Shown here: piece after piece, positions 28,445-37,708 of the stretch
Layout: each line of letters opens with the position of its first letter
Numbering within the stretch: the first letter of the stretch is position 1
Assembly (NCBI RefSeq): GCF_002272015.1
Contig: NZ_NPBY01000044.1
Location: 89,134-153,133, forward strand
Length of the DNA stretch: 64,000 nt
From: Paenibacillus campinasensis
GTDB taxonomy: Bacteria; Bacillota; Bacilli; Paenibacillales; Paenibacillaceae
Reading direction: 5' to 3'
Program-made: the position numbers and the translations under genes
Notes under the pieces: generated by a model
Told to the model about the DNA's origin: nothing
The model's input: the letters and a program-made list of their open reading frames with translations, nothing else
Database searches by the model: none

Positions 28445-29560
28445 TTACTTCAGATACATATGCAGCTGCTCAAGCTGCTGTTGCTTCAAACCCTGTGCAA
28501 CCAATTCGGCCAGCCGGATCGCGCCCCATTCCTGAAAATGGGTATCATCACGTACCCCGTCTGGAAAACGAATAAATTCCCCCGGCGCCCCCCACATAAA
28601 AATTGATTTGGTCCCTTCCGGTCCCAGCCTGGCAAACAGCTCCGCACTCATGGCTGCCAGGTCAACCAGCGGCACCTGCTCCTCTTCCGCCAGCTGCCGC
28701 ACAGCGGCGATATAATCGCCATGCGTATCAATCAGCGTACCCTCGCTGTCAAAATGCCGGCGATGCACAGGTGTAATGAGGACAGTCGTCGCCTTCCTCT
28801 CCCGACAAGCGTCGATGTAAACCTTCAAATGCTCCTTATACGTGGTGAACGGATCGGTATGCCGGGCCTCATCCAGCTTCTGATCGTTATGGCCGAACTG
28901 GATCAGCACATAATCATTCGGCTTCAGCCGTTTCACAATCCGGTCCAGCACCCCCTCTGTAATAAAACTGCGGGAACTGCGGCCGGACAGAGCGAAGTTG
29001 CGCACGACAAGATCAGGCTTGATATACAGGGGGAGCATCTGCCCCCACCCTGCGTATGGATACATCTCGGCTGGCTGATTCGTCACCGTCGAATCCCCCG
29101 CGATATAGATCGAGCTGGACGGAACGGACCTCACCTCCAGCGCAGCGATGCGCGGAGCCCGGCCGGAGAAGGTCAGAATGATGGTGCCATCCACAGCCTG
29201 CACAGCGAAGCTGTAACGCTCGAAATGCCCCGCCGGCGTATGCAGCCGGTGCAGCAGCAGCTGCCCTTCCTCGCCTCTTACACTTGTCTCCGTCTCGAAT
29301 CTCGCATCACCAATCAGCAGATCAATTCTGTAATTGCCGTCAGGCACATCGATCCGAAACGATGCATTCACCGGTATCAGCGAGGTACAGCGCAGTCCGG
29401 TCTCCTCATCTCGCGAAATATTCGTTACGCTCCCCGCGTTCGTGAAGCCATAACCTGCCGCCTCCTCATACCTGGTGTCTGCACTTACCGGAATATAGCC
29501 TTCCGCAGCTGCTTTCACCGCTCCAAAATCAAATTGCCACACCTGCACTACAGGCTCCAT
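28445..29560 (-). CDS. rhgT: Rhamnogalacturonan acetylesterase (YesT/RhgT-like)
   Basis: SGNH-fold esterase that removes acetyl groups from the rhamnogalacturonan backbone. An N-terminal beta-rich domain of about 150 residues (YGFTNAGSVTNISRDEETG, FRIDVPDGNYRIDLLIGDA) precedes the catalytic domain. The catalytic domain has block I AGDSTVTNQ with the nucleophile Ser, block III FGHNDQ, and DDTHFQEWGA with the Asp-His pair. There is no signal peptide, so it acts inside the cell on imported oligosaccharides. GGAGGG precedes the ATG. It is divergent from the yesM-type kinase gene. Confidence 0.92.
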   Translation of the reverse strand: MEPVVQVWQFDFGAVKAAAEGYIPVSADTRYEEAAGYGFTNAGSVTNISRDEETGLRCTSLIPVNASFRIDVPDGNYRIDLLIGDARFETETSVRGEEGQLLLHRLHTPAGHFERYSFAVQAVDGTIILTFSGRAPRIAALEVRSVPSSSIYIAGDSTVTNQPAEMYPYAGWGQMLPLYIKPDLVVRNFALSGRSSRSFITEGVLDRIVKRLKPNDYVLIQFGHNDQKLDEARHTDPFTTYKEHLKVYIDACRERKATTVLITPVHRRHFDSEGTLIDTHGDYIAAVRQLAEEEQVPLVDLAAMSAELFARLGPEGTKSIFMWGAPGEFIRFPDGVRDDTHFQEWGAIRLAELVAQGLKQQQLEQLHMYLK

Positions 29561-29612
29561 GCGTATCCCTCCATAACGTCTAAGATCATTATGCCTGACC
29601 CCTCCTGTCCCA

Positions 29613-29642
29613 TGTATAGCCTAAACCGATCACCTTGTTCAA
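29613..29642 (-). promoter_or_regulatory. Promoter of the acetylesterase-ASRT pair
   Basis: Minus-strand TTGAAC (29642-29637), an 18-base spacer and TATACA (29618-29613), about 50 bases before the acetylesterase ATG. Confidence 0.6.
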
Positions 29643-29746
29643 AAAACCGACGAGATGATGTCAAGCACGGTCATGAGCGGCCAAACTTCCTTTCGCGGCA
29701 CCTGGCGTCTCATCAATAACAGAAAATCCGTTCATACCGCGCTATA

Positions 29747-29775
29747 TTGACAGCGTTTTCAAGTGAGTACATAAT
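29747..29775 (+). promoter_or_regulatory. yesM-type promoter with a perfect cre over the -35 box
   Basis: TTGACA (29747-29752), a 17-base spacer and CATAAT (29770-29775). Read on the minus strand, 29748-29761 is TGAAAACGCTGTCA, a full match to the CcpA consensus TGWAANCGNTNWCA. It covers five of the six -35 bases, so CcpA should block the locus during growth on preferred sugars. Confidence 0.85.
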
Positions 29776-29840
29776 GTGTAAACAACATCGCATTCACCTT
29801 GCCGTCGTCTCATATTCCACTGCCACAAGGAGAGGTTGCC

Positions 29841-31586
29841 GTGCATCGATGGATCGCTCTCTACAAAAATATGAAAATCAAAAACAAGCTGTCGCTGCTC
29901 ATCACCTTCATTGTTGTCATGGCGTTTACGTTTGCGGTCATCGTCCAGCAATATGCTTTCTCCATCTATGATGAACAGCTCTACCTCAAATCATCGCAGG
30001 TGCTCCACCTGTCTTCCTCCGCCATCGAGGCGGAGCTTGAACGCATCGAGCAAGTATCCTTCACCATCATGACCGATACCCAAATCCAGAGTCTGCTGCG
30101 CTCGATTTCCGGCAGTGAATCGGATTATGACAGGCTCATCCACAGCCAGCGGCTCGTGGACCTCCTGCTCAATTACGCCGGTTCCGAGCCGATGCTTCAT
30201 TCCGTCCAGCTGATCGACAAGCAGGGTCACACGCATGATGCCGGCAATGTCATTCCGATCGATACCGCCAAAAAGCAGCATATCGTGCAGCTCGCCGGTG
30301 ATGCTCAGGGCGCCCAGGCCTGGATCTACCCGGATGACCAGGATGCCGCCCTGGTGCTGGCCAGAGAGATTCGCTCCTACTCCGGCACCCTGTTCGATCT
30401 GAATTATCTTGGAACGCTTATTATCCGCATCAATATCGATAAAATTGTTAAAAAATCAGCCTCCGAAGACGGCGATCTGATTATGATTTCGGGCTCGGAC
30501 GTTATTTTTCCTGCCGTTCCGCCACTTAACCCGGACGAAATTTTGCATTCGATAACATCCGATAACGGGTACTTCACGCAAGAGCTTGAAGGACAAGCCT
30601 TTTTTGTCGCTCACAGCCGATCCGGCAATACAGGCTGGACCTATATCAGCCTCACCCCGTTTAACAAAACGTTCAGCCAGGTCATCTTCATCAAGGAGCT
30701 GGTGATCATCGTATTTATCGTCATTTTTGCGGTGGCCATCCTGCTTGGCATCCGGTTCAGCCGCGGCCTTACCCGCCCGATTGAATATTTGATCGCACGG
30801 ATGAAGCTCGCGGAGAAAGGCAATTTCGCACAGGCCGGTGTTCTTCCGCCCGATGCCGCTCCGGTCGGCATGGATGAGCTCGGACTGCTGCATCGCACGT
30901 TCCGCCTTATGATTGAGCGCATCAACGGGCTGATTACGGAAAACTACGCCAACCGGCTGCTGATCAAAGAGACGGAATTCAAGGCGCTGCAGGCCCAGAT
31001 CAACCCGCATTTTCTGTATAACACGCTGGAGTCGATCAACTGGATTGCCAAAATGAATAAACAAACCCAAATCTCCGATATGGTCCAGGCGCTCGCCTTC
31101 CTTCTGCGTCATTCCGTCAGCCTGAAACAGCCGATGATCACGCTCGGGGAGGAGCTTGAAATCGTGAAGCATTATATCATTATTCAGAAATTCCGCTTCG
31201 AGGAGCGGCTTGAATTTTCAATGAATGTGGACACGCGATACGACCGTCGCACAATTCCGAAGCTCACGATCCAGCCGCTGCTGGAAAACGCCATACATTA
31301 TGCCCTTGAGCCTGCCATGACCCCATGCCATATCTCGATCCACGCAGACGAGGACGAAGGGGCATTTCGCATCATCGTGGAGGATACCGGTCCCGGCATC
31401 CCTGCAAATATGCTGGAGCAGCTTCGCACAGGCGAAGCTGCAGCAACCGGCAACGGCATCGGATTGCTGAACATTGATGAGCGCATCAAGCTGGCCTATG
31501 GCGAGGACTATGGACTGCAGATCGATCCAGTGTCCGGGCGGGGCGCCCGCATCATCATTATACTCCCTAAGGAAACGGAGGAATGA
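29841..31586 (+). CDS. yesM: YesM-type sensor histidine kinase
   Basis: Membrane kinase of a two-component system that senses sugar. From the chosen GTG it is 581 aa: one membrane helix near residues 18-38, an extracellular sensor of about 235 residues, a second helix (about 278-298), a HAMP linker, the YesM-type kinase core with FKALQAQINPHFLYNTLE carrying the phospho-accepting His (about residue 390), and an HATPase domain with VEDTGPGIP and GNGIGLLNI. The GTG at 29841 has AAGGAGAGG upstream; the earlier ATG has no site. It is followed three bases later by its regulator gene. Confidence 0.94.
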   Translation: MHRWIALYKNMKIKNKLSLLITFIVVMAFTFAVIVQQYAFSIYDEQLYLKSSQVLHLSSSAIEAELERIEQVSFTIMTDTQIQSLLRSISGSESDYDRLIHSQRLVDLLLNYAGSEPMLHSVQLIDKQGHTHDAGNVIPIDTAKKQHIVQLAGDAQGAQAWIYPDDQDAALVLAREIRSYSGTLFDLNYLGTLIIRINIDKIVKKSASEDGDLIMISGSDVIFPAVPPLNPDEILHSITSDNGYFTQELEGQAFFVAHSRSGNTGWTYISLTPFNKTFSQVIFIKELVIIVFIVIFAVAILLGIRFSRGLTRPIEYLIARMKLAEKGNFAQAGVLPPDAAPVGMDELGLLHRTFRLMIERINGLITENYANRLLIKETEFKALQAQINPHFLYNTLESINWIAKMNKQTQISDMVQALAFLLRHSVSLKQPMITLGEELEIVKHYIIIQKFRFEERLEFSMNVDTRYDRRTIPKLTIQPLLENAIHYALEPAMTPCHISIHADEDEGAFRIIVEDTGPGIPANMLEQLRTGEAAATGNGIGLLNIDERIKLAYGEDYGLQIDPVSGRGARIIIILPKETEE

Positions 31587-31589
31587 CGA

Positions 31590-33134
31590 TTGTACAAAGT
31601 GCTTCTGGTCGATGATGAACGCATCATTCTGGATGGAATCTCCCGCATGGTGGACTGGGCGGCTTACCAAACCGTACTGATCGGCACCGCTCAGAACGGA
31701 CTGGCGGCATACGACATCATCGTCAGCGAATCCCCGGATATCGTCATTTGCGATATTCGGATGCCGGGGCTGGACGGGCTGGAGCTCGTAGCCAAGGCGC
31801 ATGCTACCCACCCCCACATTCAATTTGTCCTGCTGTCGGGATTCGGTGAATTTGAATATGCCAACCGGGCCATGCAGTATGGCGTCAAGCATTATCTGCT
31901 GAAGCCGACCGACGAGTCCAAGATCGGAGAAGCGCTGCAGGGAGTCATTGGAGAGCTGTCCCAGCGCAGGCGGACAGAATCTTTCATCCTCGATATGAAA
32001 CGAAGGCTCCATAAAGTGCTCCCGCATGTAAAAGAACAGGTCCTCAAAGAGTTCGTGACCAACAAAACCTACGGACGCCATGATCTGGAGGAATACCGCG
32101 GCCTGTTCCAATACGATTTCGACCATCCTGTCAGACTGCTTCTGTTCCAGCCGGAGGGGGAAGCCGACTTCGAGCATCAGTTCGCCGTCAAGAACATTGC
32201 CGAGGATCTTCTCGACAGACCGCTGCTCAGCACAACCATCGGGCAGCATATCCTTGTTCTGACCGAAGATGCGGCGGAAGAGCCCCTGCATGACCGCATC
32301 CAGGATATCCGCTGCACCTTCCGTCAATATTACAAGCTGGACCTGACGATCGCGATCAGTGATCCGGGCCCTATCACTAGAGCGAGGAAGCTGTACCGCG
32401 ACACCCTCCAGTGTCTGAACTACCGCTTCTATCTGGACGAGAGCGGCATCATTACGGCGAGGGACACGCTCGATACCGATCGCTCTGCCAGCTCGTTCAG
32501 TTTGGATGAGGAACGCTTGTGCATGCCCGTCCGATCCGGCCATCTGCAGGAGGCGCAGCAAGCGCTGGCCGATTTCATCCAGGAGCTCAAGGAAGCCCAG
32601 CTTGGCATTGAGCTGACCAAGTCCTATGCCATCCAGCAATACGTAGCGCTCATTCGGCTTGCCGACCCTGCTGAGATGAGCCAGAAGTATAAACGGATTT
32701 CCGAGCTCGCCGAAGGGAACACGCTTCAGGCCATTCAAGCGGTCCTCGATGACACCGTCAAGGAGATTGCCGGACGCAACTATGACAGGAATTCGTTCAA
32801 ATATAATGCCATCGTCCGCAAGGTGCTCGATATTATCGAGGACCAGCTCGGCAACTCGGATCTGTCGCTAAATGTTGTGGCCCGCGAAATGCTATATATG
32901 AATCCCGACTATCTCGGCAAGCTGTTCAAGAAGGAAACCGGTGAGAAATTTTCCAACTATGTGATGAAACGCCGCATGGAGCAGGCCACGGTGCTGATGA
33001 AAGAGAACCCGGACATTAAAATATTTGAAATGGCAGAGCGGCTCGGCTTTGGCGACAATCCCCAGTACTTCAGCCAGGTGTTCAAGAAACAGATCGGCTG
33101 CACCCCTTCCGAATATATGAAAAAAGAGGTTTGA
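31590..33134 (+). CDS. yesN: YesN-type response regulator with AraC DNA-binding domain
   Basis: A 514-aa regulator: receiver domain (about 1-120) with DDE at residues 8-10, phospho-acceptor Asp in VICDIRMPG (about 55) and the conserved Lys in YLLKP; a long central region; and a C-terminal AraC/XylS domain (about 415-514) with two helix-turn-helix units ending GDNPQYFSQVFKKQIGCTP. The start is TTG, nine bases behind GGAGG, and follows the kinase stop by three bases, so the two are coupled. It should activate the importer and hydrolase genes that follow. Confidence 0.95.
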   Translation: MYKVLLVDDERIILDGISRMVDWAAYQTVLIGTAQNGLAAYDIIVSESPDIVICDIRMPGLDGLELVAKAHATHPHIQFVLLSGFGEFEYANRAMQYGVKHYLLKPTDESKIGEALQGVIGELSQRRRTESFILDMKRRLHKVLPHVKEQVLKEFVTNKTYGRHDLEEYRGLFQYDFDHPVRLLLFQPEGEADFEHQFAVKNIAEDLLDRPLLSTTIGQHILVLTEDAAEEPLHDRIQDIRCTFRQYYKLDLTIAISDPGPITRARKLYRDTLQCLNYRFYLDESGIITARDTLDTDRSASSFSLDEERLCMPVRSGHLQEAQQALADFIQELKEAQLGIELTKSYAIQQYVALIRLADPAEMSQKYKRISELAEGNTLQAIQAVLDDTVKEIAGRNYDRNSFKYNAIVRKVLDIIEDQLGNSDLSLNVVAREMLYMNPDYLGKLFKKETGEKFSNYVMKRRMEQATVLMKENPDIKIFEMAERLGFGDNPQYFSQVFKKQIGCTPSEYMKKEV

Positions 33135-33218
33135 AATAAGGAGGAAATCTCTGCTTTTTAAACAAACAGCACGGTTTTTTTCCTTACCCTTTCCTCTTCG
33201 GCATTTAATAATTGGTAA

Positions 33219-33232
33219 TGTAAGCACTATCA
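33219..33232 (+). promoter_or_regulatory. cre-like site before the importer genes
   Basis: TGTAAGCACTATCA matches the CcpA consensus except for A in place of G at position 8. It lies 41 bases before the binding-protein ATG and could add a second point of catabolite control. Confidence 0.5.
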
Positions 33233-33272
33233 AAAAACTGTCGGTAACGTTCTAACAAGGGGAGGAAATGGA

Positions 33273-34610
33273 ATGAAAAAAGTGCTCACCTGGATTGTGA
33301 TGTTTTCTCTGATCGGAAGCCTGATCGGCTGTGCGGGTGGAGGAGCCGCCGAGCAGCCGGAAGCAACCGGCACCGATGCGGCGCCTGCCGCCGGCGCAGG
33401 AGATGCCAACACCCCCGTCAAGCTTCGCATCGCCTGGTGGGGTGGCCAATCTCGGCATGATTACACGCTAAAGGTCATTGAAATGTACGAGAAGCAGAAT
33501 CCTCATGTCACGATTGAGCCTGAATACGCCCCGTTTGACGACTACTGGAAGAAGCTTGCACCGCAAGCGGTGGCCGGAGGGCTGCCGGACATTATTCAGA
33601 TGGATATCTCCTATCTGAACCAATATGCGGGCCGCAACCAGTTAGCCGATCTGAAGCCCTTCATGGACAGCGGATCGCTGAATGTGGACGACATCAGCGA
33701 GAACGCCCTGAGCGGCGGCGAGGTAGACGGCAAGCTGGTCGCCATGAACCTCGGGGTTAATGCTCTTCAAACCACGTTTGACGTAGAGACGATGAAAGCA
33801 AACGGGATCGACATGCCGCCGATGGACTGGACCTGGGACGACATGGACAAATTAGGAGCCCAGGCCAAGGAGAAAGGCTATCAGATCGGCGGGTTTGCTT
33901 ACCGCCATGACGTCTTCTTCCCTTACTATCTGAGAACGATTGGACAAAAAATGTACAGCGAAGACGGAAAGACAATCGGTTATCCTGATGATCAGGCCTT
34001 CATTGATTATTTCACAAGATATCAGCGCTGGTATGACAGCGGCTATATCCTTTCGCTCGATAAGGAAGCGCAGAAAAAAGGCGTAGCCGAGGAGGATGAA
34101 ATCGTGCTCGGCAACTCCATCTCGGGTACCGGCTGGTCGAACCAGTTCCTTGCTGTAGCGAATCTGGTGCCTGACCGTCCGCTTGAGCTCCACCCGATGC
34201 CGGGTCCCGGCATCAAGGAAGGGCTGTTCCTCAAGCCTTCCATGTACTTCTCGGTGACGGAGTCCTCCAAGAACAAGGAGGAGGCTGCTAAATTCATCAG
34301 CTTCTTCGTCAACGACATCGAGGCCAACAAGCTGATTATGGGCGAGCGCGGCGTGCCGGTATCCTCCAAGGTCAAGGAAGAGCTGCTTCCGCTCCTGTCC
34401 GAGAATGAGGCCAAAATATTCGAGTATGTCACCTGGGCTGAAGAGAACAGCAGTCCGGGAGATCCGCCAAATCCGATCGGCGCCGTGGAAATCGAGAAGC
34501 TGCTGCGCGATTTAAGCGAGCGGATTCTGTTCAAGAAGATCTCTATCGAGGATGCGGCTGCCGAATTCCGCAGCGAGGCGAATGCTATCCTGGCAAGATC
34601 GCAGCAATAG
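33273..34610 (+). CDS. yesO: Sugar ABC transporter binding lipoprotein (YesO-like)
   Basis: Extracellular family-1 solute-binding protein of 445 aa. The signal peptide ends in the lipobox SLIGCAGG (Cys about residue 20), then a Pro/Ala/Gly-rich tether. The mature domain has LRIAWWGGQSRHDYTLKVI, YAPFDDYWKKLAPQAVAGG and FFVNDIEANKLIMGERGVP. Location between a YesMN system and a GH105 gene predicts binding of rhamnogalacturonan oligosaccharides with an unsaturated end. GGGGAGG precedes the ATG. No ATPase gene follows the permeases. Confidence 0.9.
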   Translation: MKKVLTWIVMFSLIGSLIGCAGGGAAEQPEATGTDAAPAAGAGDANTPVKLRIAWWGGQSRHDYTLKVIEMYEKQNPHVTIEPEYAPFDDYWKKLAPQAVAGGLPDIIQMDISYLNQYAGRNQLADLKPFMDSGSLNVDDISENALSGGEVDGKLVAMNLGVNALQTTFDVETMKANGIDMPPMDWTWDDMDKLGAQAKEKGYQIGGFAYRHDVFFPYYLRTIGQKMYSEDGKTIGYPDDQAFIDYFTRYQRWYDSGYILSLDKEAQKKGVAEEDEIVLGNSISGTGWSNQFLAVANLVPDRPLELHPMPGPGIKEGLFLKPSMYFSVTESSKNKEEAAKFISFFVNDIEANKLIMGERGVPVSSKVKEELLPLLSENEAKIFEYVTWAEENSSPGDPPNPIGAVEIEKLLRDLSERILFKKISIEDAAAEFRSEANAILARSQQ

Positions 34611-34741
34611 CCATATACGTTTATCGTTGCTGAACAACTGGGCATTTCCTTGAGCTTGTTCCCAAGCCGCCGGGAATGCCCTCTTTCTTCGGCATAAGTG
34701 AGTGAGAGGCTGTCATACTTGAAACTGAGGGGTTGAAGCTT

Positions 34742-35641
34742 ATGAAGAAGCTCAGGGAGAACGAGCACATCACCGGGTACGTATTCTCCGCTCCGTTTAT
34801 ACTCGGCTTTTTGATTTTTACACTGTATCCCATTCTTTCGTCACTGTACTACTCCTTCACCAACTACAACCTGATGGAAGCGCCGCGATGGCTCGGCCTC
34901 GCCAACTATGAACGGATGTTCATGGAAGATGCGAAGATCGCCAAGTCATTTCAGGTGACTTTCACTTATGTCTTCGCCAGCGTTCCGCTCCGGCTCATCT
35001 TCGCCCTGTTCGTTGCGATGATTCTCAACGCCTCCACCCGGGCGGTGGGCCTCTATCGCTCCGCCTTCTATCTTCCGTCCCTGATCGGGGGAAGCGTGGC
35101 GGTGGCGATTATGTGGCAGCAGATTTTTGGAGACAAGGGTCTGGTCAACTCGTTCCTGTCGCTGATCGGCATCCCATCCTCCACCTCTTGGATCGGCAAT
35201 CCGAGCACGGCACTGTGGACGCTGGTCGCCCTGTCGATCTGGCAGTTCGGTTCCTCGATGATTATTTTTCTGGCCGGTCTGAAAAATATCCCCAGGGACT
35301 ATTACGAGGCCGCCAGCGTGGACGGCGCCAATGCGGTTTCGCGGTTTTTCAAAATTACGATCCCGCTGCTGAGCCCGATCATTCTGTTTAACCTGACGCT
35401 GCAGACGATTTCGGCATTTCTGACCTTTACGCCAGCGTACATCATTTCCCGCGGGGAAGGCGGCCCGCTGGATCAGACCTTGCTGTACTCGCTGTATCTG
35501 TACCGCAAGGCGTTCTCGCACTTCGAGATGGGATATGCCTCCGCGATGGCATGGATCATGCTGCTGATTGTCGGGATTTTCACCGCACTGATCTTCAAAT
35601 CCTCCACCGCCTGGGTTCATTACGAATCGAAAGGAGACTGA
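34742..35641 (+). CDS. yesP: Sugar ABC transporter permease (YesP-like)
   Basis: MalF-type permease of 299 aa with six membrane helices. The segment YYEAASVDGANAVSRFFKITIPLLSP is the EAA loop that contacts the ATPase. The ATG at 34742 sits nine bases behind GAGGGG, which favours it over the TTG at 34733. Between it and the binding-protein gene lies a 131-base gap with an imperfect repeat, so expression may drop after the binding protein. It pairs with the following gene. Confidence 0.9.
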   Translation: MKKLRENEHITGYVFSAPFILGFLIFTLYPILSSLYYSFTNYNLMEAPRWLGLANYERMFMEDAKIAKSFQVTFTYVFASVPLRLIFALFVAMILNASTRAVGLYRSAFYLPSLIGGSVAVAIMWQQIFGDKGLVNSFLSLIGIPSSTSWIGNPSTALWTLVALSIWQFGSSMIIFLAGLKNIPRDYYEAASVDGANAVSRFFKITIPLLSPIILFNLTLQTISAFLTFTPAYIISRGEGGPLDQTLLYSLYLYRKAFSHFEMGYASAMAWIMLLIVGIFTALIFKSSTAWVHYESKGD

Positions 35642-35644
35642 CTG

Positions 35645-36478
35645 ATGACCAAGTCCGGACGCTTCACGTACCACATATTGGTCGGATTGCTGGCCCTCGG
35701 CATGACCTACCCGATCCTGTGGCTGGTTGCCAGCTCCCTGAAGCCCAACAACGAAATTTTCGCCACGGCCTACAGCCTCATTCCAAGCCGGCTGGAGTTC
35801 GCAAACTATGTCACCGGTTGGCAGGGGTTTGCCGGCACGACGTTTGCTACCTTTTTCAAAAACTCGTTCATTATCGTGATCATCTCCACCATCGGTGCCG
35901 TGATCTCTTCCGCGCTCGTCGCTTACGGGCTGGCGAGAACCCGGTTCTTCGGCCAGAAATTCTGGTTCGCCTGCATGATGGTCACGATGATGCTGCCGCA
36001 TGATGTCATTATCGTGCCGCAGTACGTCATGTTTGCCAAATTCGGCTGGCTGTCGACCTTTAAGCCGTTGATCGTTCCGCATTTCTTCGGAGCGCCGTTC
36101 TTTATCTTTCTCATGATGCAGTTTATTCGCACCATTCCGAGGGAGCTCGACGAAGCCGCCAAGATTGACGGGTGCAGCAAGTACGGCATCTTCTTCCGGA
36201 TCGTCGTCCCGCTGATCGTACCGGCGCTGATCACCTGCTCGATCTTCTCCTTCTACTGGAGATGGGACGACTTCATCAATCCGCTGATCTATCTGAACAA
36301 TCCGGAGAAATATCCGGTGTCGCTTGCGCTCAAGCTGTTCCTGGACGGCGAATCGCTGAACAACTGGGGCGGGATGTTTGCGATGGCGACGTTGTCGCTG
36401 CTGCCGGTTGTGATTGTGTTTTTTATCTTTCAAAAATATATCGTGGAAGGCATCAGCACCACCGGTTTGAAAGGATAA
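35645..36478 (+). CDS. yesQ: Sugar ABC transporter permease (YesQ-like)
   Basis: MalG-type permease of 277 aa, six membrane helices, with the EAA loop [20 protein letters not shown] and the C-terminal [11 protein letters not shown] typical of this group. The ATG has AAAGGAG upstream and begins three bases after the partner permease stop, so the two are made together. With no ATPase in the locus, both would use a shared MsmX-like ATPase as their Bacillus counterparts do. Confidence 0.92.
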   Translation: MTKSGRFTYHILVGLLALGMTYPILWLVASSLKPNNEIFATAYSLIPSRLEFANYVTGWQGFAGTTFATFFKNSFIIVIISTIGAVISSALVAYGLARTRFFGQKFWFACMMVTMMLPHDVIIVPQYVMFAKFGWLSTFKPLIVPHFFGAPFFIFLMMQFIRTIPRELDEAAKIDGCSKYGIFFRIVVPLIVPALITCSIFSFYWRWDDFINPLIYLNNPEKYPVSLALKLFLDGESLNNWGGMFAMATLSLLPVVIVFFIFQKYIVEGISTTGLKG

Positions 36479-36545
36479 TACTTGCTATGGCTACAATTCA
36501 GCTACAGTACACATGGAGTTCGTTATCATGAAAGGAGAATTTTCC

Positions 36546-37577
36546 ATGCCCGCACTTGTATATGATGAAGATCGGATTCGTCAGACGATTCATCAGATTG
36601 TCGATCGGACGTTTCGGATGGATTTCAGTTGGGATTGGCCAGGGGGCGTCGCCTTCTACGGTGTCTGCCAAGCTTATGAGGCTACCGGCAATATGGAATA
36701 TATGGAGAAGCTCAAAGCGTGGGTAGATGACAATATGGAGGACGGGTTGCCGAAGCTGTCGGTCAACGGCGTTTCTATTGGTCATTCGCTCTTGACGCTG
36801 TATGAGGTGTATGAGGATGCGCGCTATATCGAAACCGCGAAAGCGATGGCCGAGTATTTAAAGCATGACGCCGTCCGTTTCGGAAACGGAATTTTCCAGC
36901 ATACCGTCAATTCGGAGACATACAACTTCCCGGAGCAGGCATGGGTGGATACGATGTTCATGGCCGGCTATTTCCTGCTCCGCATCGGCTCGCTGCTGAA
37001 CGAGGAGGATTATTTGGAGGACGGCCTGCGCCAATACCATGGACATGAAGACTGTCTCCAGGATACGGTCACCAACCTGTACTATCACGGCTGGGACAAT
37101 ATAGCCGGCAATCACATGTCCGGCGTATTCTGGTGCCGCGGCAACGCCTGGGCGGCGGTCACGATGGCCCGGGCGCTGGAGCTGGTGCCGGTCACGCATC
37201 CTTCCTTCATGATTATCGAAGGATCGCTCCGGGACCAGCTAAGCGCCCTTGTCAGACTGCAGCATGAATCCGGGCTGTGGCACACCATTGTCAACGATCC
37301 GGACTCCCCGCTGGAAACATCGGGCTCGGCCGGCATCGCCACCGCCCTGCTTACGAAAGGGCGCATCTACCATAAATATACGCAAAGATCCATCGACGGC
37401 ATCCTTGCCCGCATTACCGAGGATGGTGCGGTTACCGGCGTGTCGGCCGGAACGGCTGTTATGAAGGATGCCGAAGGATATAAAGGCGTTCCCGACAAAC
37501 GGATACAAGGCTGGGGCCAGGGGCTTGCCCTCGCCTTCCTGTCGGAAGTGCTCAAGGTAAAGCAGAATCCTTACTAA
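36546..37577 (+). CDS. yesR: Unsaturated rhamnogalacturonyl hydrolase, GH105 (YesR/YteR-like)
   Basis: Cytoplasmic (alpha/alpha)6-barrel hydrolase of 343 aa that removes the unsaturated galacturonyl residue from oligosaccharides made by rhamnogalacturonan lyases. The barrel repeats are visible (DWPGGVAFYGVCQAYEATG, NFPEQAWVDTMFMAGYFL with the catalytic Asp, SGVFWCRGNAWAAVTMARAL). It has no signal peptide. The ATG at 36546 has AAAGGAG; the open frame begins earlier without a site. It is last in the import locus. The matching lyase (PL11/PL26 type) is not in this window. Confidence 0.94.
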   Translation: MPALVYDEDRIRQTIHQIVDRTFRMDFSWDWPGGVAFYGVCQAYEATGNMEYMEKLKAWVDDNMEDGLPKLSVNGVSIGHSLLTLYEVYEDARYIETAKAMAEYLKHDAVRFGNGIFQHTVNSETYNFPEQAWVDTMFMAGYFLLRIGSLLNEEDYLEDGLRQYHGHEDCLQDTVTNLYYHGWDNIAGNHMSGVFWCRGNAWAAVTMARALELVPVTHPSFMIIEGSLRDQLSALVRLQHESGLWHTIVNDPDSPLETSGSAGIATALLTKGRIYHKYTQRSIDGILARITEDGAVTGVSAGTAVMKDAEGYKGVPDKRIQGWGQGLALAFLSEVLKVKQNPY

Positions 37578-37656
37578 AACTATAATCAGAGTTCAGGCAT
37601 CGGCAGCAGGCGTGTTGCCTTGCCGCACCGGTACGATACATTCCTGATATGAAAAA

Positions 37657-37685
37657 CAAGGGGCACCCTCTGCAAGTGCCCCTTG
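37657..37685. terminator. Terminator between the GH105 and penicillin-binding-protein genes
   Basis: CAAGGGGCAC and GTGCCCCTTG arms around a 9-base loop. A T run follows on the minus strand, so it mainly ends the penicillin-binding-protein transcript; it may also act on the GH105 transcript. Confidence 0.85.
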
Positions 37686-37708
37686 TCCCACGTTCTTTCG
37701 TTATATCT

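Noticed and set aside
33239..33256. A second cre in front of the yesO-type gene (around GGTAACGTTCTA)
   Set aside because: It departs from the consensus at several fixed positions.
34946..36433. A 495-codon minus-strand open frame opposite the two permease genes
   Set aside because: Rich in Arg, Gln, His and Asp, as expected for antisense of membrane-helix codons. The plus strand has complete, convincing permeases.
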